From Hydractinia symbiolongicarpus (lineage: Eukaryota; Cnidaria; Hydrozoa; Anthoathecata; Hydractiniidae): a stretch of 64,000 bases of DNA. The translations under genes were made by a program, and so were the position numbers. The stretch lies in contig NC_079876.1 of the NCBI RefSeq assembly GCF_029227915.1, forward strand, positions 16,804,001-16,868,000, written 5' to 3'. The notes under the pieces are model-generated. The model was not told the origin of the DNA. It saw only the letters and a list, made by a program, of their open reading frames with translations, and searched no databases. Of the stretch, positions 60,601-64,000 are shown one piece after another. The stretch's first letter is position 1. Each line of letters starts with the position of its first letter.

Positions 60601-61330
60601 CATTTACTTAACAGACTACGTTCACAACTCGACATTAAATCTGCCATTGCAATATTCAAGTCCCTCATTGTACCAGTATAGACGTATTGCAGTATATTAT
60701 CAATTTTCATGCTAAAAACACAAGGTAAACGTTTAGCATCAATCGTCTTTATAAAACACCTGAAAATACTGACATCTGCTCTACCGATTCAGTTAAGAAG
60801 CGACACGCGTGCATGTTTGTGAGAAAGTGCATTAAAAATGATGTGTGTGAAAACTTTTGCAATTATTTTAAAATGATAACTCATGAGAAACAAACACGCA
60901 ATAACAATTCTTTGTTGAAACTTCCACGAGTGAAAACTGAGTTTGCAAGGAAGTCAGGAAGCTTTTTAATGCTTTGCCAGCGGAAGTACGCAAAGTTGAA
61001 TCTAGTCTAAAGTTTAAGGAATGTTTAAAATTATGGTTTTTGTAACTTATATATCTTTTTACATGTATCTTTTAGGTAGAGCTGTGTTTAGACTTTAGTC
61101 GATGTTCTTTGTGCTTTCCATTTATTTATTTATCTTTTTTCTCACTAGCTTTAAGTGCGCACATGTTTTTATAGTTTTAATATTTTACTAATATATATAT
61201 TTACATTTTACTTTGTTTTATTTATATTTTTAAGCAGGACACACGTTGACAACAGATTTTATTTAACTGAAGTGTTTTATCCTGTAGAAATATTCTTAAA
61301 TAAAAAAATAAATTAATAAATAAATAAATA
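57686..61330 (+). mobile_element. Decayed CR1/L2-type LINE (endonuclease plus RT)
   Basis: An AP endonuclease starts near 57690 (TETHLQNDIDYGDILNIQGY), shifts frame near 57835 and continues with FITYRPPDSSKYL and IILGDVNVDFL. It is interrupted at about 58145 by a Penelope fragment and resumes at about 58810 with LYGFGQLIDSPTRIHDDTET and GIADHELIECV. The RT part follows in pieces: KRKKAAGNDDLPLGILK, KFEDYRPISVIPTLLKI, LLSKFQFGFRAK, VPQGLILGPLMFVIFAND and the catalytic IIKYADDTVL (about 60328). Several frameshifts and stops show it is dead. The 3' end is an A/T-rich simple tail, aaataaattaataaataaataaat near 61300-61330. Confidence 0.8.
58150..58808 (+). mobile_element. Penelope-like 3' fragment nested in the LINE
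   Basis: FYEFLCKDCDAVYIGETKRK, then (after stops) KNEIADHSWSRSHQFNWDEK, KIIDRES and RKIKETINS form the GIY-YIG domain and C-terminal tail of a Penelope-like element distinct from the one at 54 kb. Near its end is cccgatgatggga, then tctcccgaaacgtcgc, typical for such element ends. It splits the LINE endonuclease, so it inserted after the LINE. Confidence 0.75.
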
Positions 61331-63557
61331 TTCATGCTCCCTTACATTAAAAGTAGTTGTTCCCTATTACGAAAAAATGTTGCCGCAATGAAATATTTCA
61401 TGTTAATTAAGGGAACATGTTCCCTAGATTAAATAATTTGGTTCTCTTTGTTCACGCAAGTAACAATTTGTTACGTTTTAATCACGGTAATATGTTCCCT
61501 TAAATAAAAAGTGTTCCTTAAACTAAAGATTTGTGTTTTAAATAACTATGATTTTGGTGCATTTTTAACATGAAACTAGGATGGGGGAAAGCCGTTTGAT
61601 GTGTTTATAGCTATCACATGGATGGATTGTGTTGTTCTTAGAAATGTTTTTGTATGTTAAGAAAGAAAGACAGTTGATAGATTTATCTGCCCTTTTCAAC
61701 GCAGAAATTCCTTCGTACTAAAAATTTTGCTAATGTCAGGCATCAGACCCGTGGAGGCGGGAGTGACTTCAGTGCGTGCTTATCTTCCTCAAATTTTTAC
61801 TAAAAACAAGATCAAAAAAGCCCTCGAAGCCATACTTTTTAACCTCAACCGAAACACGTTTGCGCTAAAAACAGGAGTATCATAAGAAAAGAGCGTGCTT
61901 TAAAGAAGTAAACATTTGTGACTTTGGAGATAAATAAGTAAACCTATTCTATTTTATTTAAATAACAGAAAAGTTTTACTTAACTGCTTATGGTTTATAT
62001 AATAGATAAAAACCACCTTAGGAGTTACGTTACAAAAAAATCTATCTATCCATCCTATCTATCTTCTTTACCCCAAGGCGATTTTATAGCTTCTGATCTG
62101 CAAACGGAAGGCGGAAATCAAACCCAAGTGTATTTTGGTAGAATAATCACTCCCTGGTTAAAATTGTTTTTAGATAGTTCAAGTTCGGTAAAGAAGAAGG
62201 AGAACAAGTGTAAAACATCTGTCCATTCAGTGGAGAAAAAATAATTTAAAAGGCCATGCCATGAAGGTCCAGGTTATAAACTGACAAGACAGCATTAGCT
62301 TTAATGTATTTTTATTTGCGTGTTGTTTAGCTGATTAATTAATGGACGGGATCGAGAACTGTGAGAAAGATAAAGTACTTAAGCAAGTCATTTCTTCAGG
62401 TTGAATCATTAAAATAACCATTTGTTATTTCTTACAAAACACCTTGAAATCTTATAATGTTTTGCTTTTAGAGATCAATAGTCAATTTTTATCGGAAAAC
62501 GAATTTACACAGAAAGCATCAGGTAACACTGCCTCGATATTCCTTTAGTTTTTTCACGTGCATCACACGTCATAGTTATATCTGCATCAACATATTGCCA
62601 GTTATTAAGTTGTTAGGAAAGGATCAATTAACCACTGTTGGACATAATTAATGCACAGTAACATCTTGTAACTGCTTGACTAAAGAAGCAAGAAACGATG
62701 TGTTTATAACTGTGCTTCATAACTAAGGAAGATAAGAACTAATTATAAAAGTAAATATTCTATATTTCTCGAGATCTCATTTAACATTAGGGTATTGAGA
62801 ATTTCTCAGAGATTAATGACAAGATATTACATAAAAAGATCATGACAGATTGAATATTTTAGGTAGAGTTACGCAGCAATAGGATTTTGTGTAGAAAACT
62901 GAAACAAACTTGTTAATTTATAAGTGGTAAAAACCAAACGGGTTAAACCGAAAGTTCGCTTTAATCTTATAGCACATCGGTTCAAGGCGCTCGCATTGAA
63001 GTGCTCGATTTTGGGCAACATTGAGAGTTATAAACACTGCTGCGTGTAATGACGTAACTTTATGACTTCGACCAATTAGTTTGTTTGGATCGCCTCTATT
63101 TTGAGTTGAGGTCGTATTCCTGCTTTCAGTGGACATTGTCTCGATTTGACGCTCGACCGCCCAGCTCTAAGTACGTCGTGCTTTGCAGTTGAAGTGGACT
63201 TTCGCTTTGGATCAATATTGATTTTTTTTCTCCACATTATTTGCGACGGAGAAAGTAATTTAAATTCGATATTTCATTTTTTGTCACATATAAGTGATTA
63301 TGCACTTTAGTTATTAATAATTCTTCATTGTGGCGCTAAGTCACTTATAACATAAATTAACTTGAGGTCGTAAGCAATAATAATATGAGTTTTGCATCCT
63401 TTTCCACCTTTTCCACCAATCAACTCTCAGGTATTCTGTTAACTGATGATAATCTTTGTAAATACTTATAATGAGAAACAAGGTCAATTATCAGTATTAC
63501 CATTTTTAATAGAAATTTCTGAGTGAGATTGAGATGGTTATTTTGTAAATTTATTCT
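61331..63557. other. No gene seen
   Basis: Spacer rich in gttccct motifs at 61340-61510, including a perfect palindrome at 61410-61425. Short unsupported frames elsewhere. Confidence 0.45.
61410..61425. repeat. Perfect 16-bp palindrome agggaacatgttccct
   Basis: Self-complementary without a spacer. Nearby gttccct/agggaac copies suggest a repeated motif. Confidence 0.8.
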
Positions 63558-63559
63558 AG

Positions 63560-64000
63560 GTGTTATGAATTCTGATAGTGATGAGGACCTCTGCATTGAT
63601 TGTGTTGAGAAAGAAGAAGAAGAAGAAGAAGAAGAAGAAGAAGAAGAAGAAGAAGAAGAAGAAGAAGAAGAAGAAGAAGAAGAAGAAGAAGAAGAAGAAG
63701 AAGAAGAAGAAGAAGAAGAAGAAGAAGAAGAAGAAGAAGAAGAAGAAGAAGAAGAAGAAGAAGAAGAAGAAGAAGAAGAAGAAGAAGAAGAAGAAGAAGA
63801 AGAAGAAGAAGAAGAAGAAGAAGAAGAAGAAGAAGAAGAAGAAGAAGAAGAATATACACAAGATATAGAAGATGACAATTTACATACCGTAATAACACCA
63901 TGGCAAAAGTCACCAGTCTTAGAAGTTTTTGTGCATTGGCTTATTAGCTCTGACGCAAAAGCCAAGCCGACACGACAAGCTGATCAGCATGTAAAGCAAG
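63560..64000 (+). CDS. Partial exon with 80 consecutive Glu codons (continues beyond the window)
   Basis: An acceptor (tttattctag) precedes 63560. The frame containing ATG at 63565 reads MNSDSDEDLCIDCVEK, then 80 GAA codons (63613-63852), then EYTQDIEDDNLHTVITPWQK, SPVLEVFVHWLISSDAKAKP and TRQADQHVKQ to the window end without a stop. Only this frame of the repeat continues as ordinary protein sequence on both sides, which argues it is the real one; the Lys, Arg and opposite-strand runs are shadows. The FVHWL...SSDAKAKPTRQADQHVKQ part resembles the start of a helical DNA-binding or recombinase-type N-terminal domain, but I do not recognise it firmly. Confidence 0.55.
63607..63852. repeat. (GAA)n microsatellite, about 80 units
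   Basis: An uninterrupted trinucleotide run coding poly-Glu in the supported frame. Confidence 0.97.

Noticed and set aside
63420-63965. Poly-Ser, poly-Phe, poly-Leu and poly-Lys frames
   Set aside because: Shadows of the (GAA)n run; only the poly-Glu frame continues as ordinary protein on both sides.

Overview
The window is AT-rich, intron-containing animal DNA. I read it as cnidarian, most likely a hydrozoan: spliced genes with GT..AG introns, a Penelope-like element, CR1/L2-type LINE relics, Helitrons, a Mutator-like transposase fossil, tRNA-type SINEs and DZIP3-type HEPN and OTU-like proteins of the sort common in cnidarian genomes. The species is an inference; nothing in the sequence names it. 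There is no bacterial gene organisation, no rRNA, no convincing functional tRNA and no CRISPR array.

Layout. 1-10.9 kb: essentially gene-free, with small interspersed repeats, MITE-like elements and a minisatellite. 10.9-16.95 kb: the main plus-strand gene. Four exons with matching splice phases encode a DZIP3-type HEPN domain with an intact RNxxxH motif, about 15 copies of a 63-bp/21-residue repeat forming an IxxN-heptad coiled coil, an unrecognised segment, a superfamily-1 P-loop NTPase/helicase-like module and a fibronectin-III-like exon. An ankyrin exon lies at 21.4 kb. Two in-frame TAA codons complicate it. 20.5-30 kb: tandem MITEs, a Helitron copy and a minus-strand OTU-like exon broken by one Trp-to-TGA change. 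31-33.4 kb: Helitrons in head-to-tail order plus one clean solo copy.

36-50 kb: a family of small secreted peptides, two loci on the plus strand (36.1 intact, 38.1 broken) and two on the minus strand (49.6 intact, 46.4 broken). The intact genes have three exons: signal peptide, extremely acidic Asp-rich middle and an Arg/Tyr-rich cationic tail with paired cysteines. One carries 42 consecutive Asp codons. Their TATA boxes and 5' leaders are conserved. Between them lies a minus-strand gene with two immunoglobulin-like exons (39.3-41.1 kb) whose intron holds a SINE.

52-61.4 kb: a transposon graveyard: Mutator-like transposase (minus), Penelope-like RT/GIY-YIG (plus), and a CR1/L2-type LINE (plus) interrupted by a second Penelope fragment. 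63.56 kb to the end: an exon with 80 consecutive Glu codons, running out of the window.

What may be new: (1) the HEPN - trimeric-type coiled coil - SF1 NTPase - FN3 architecture, which looks like an RNA-targeting innate-immunity effector with its own oligomerisation stalk; and (2) the acidic/cationic secreted peptide family with a fast-evolving Asp tract. Both are inferences from sequence alone.
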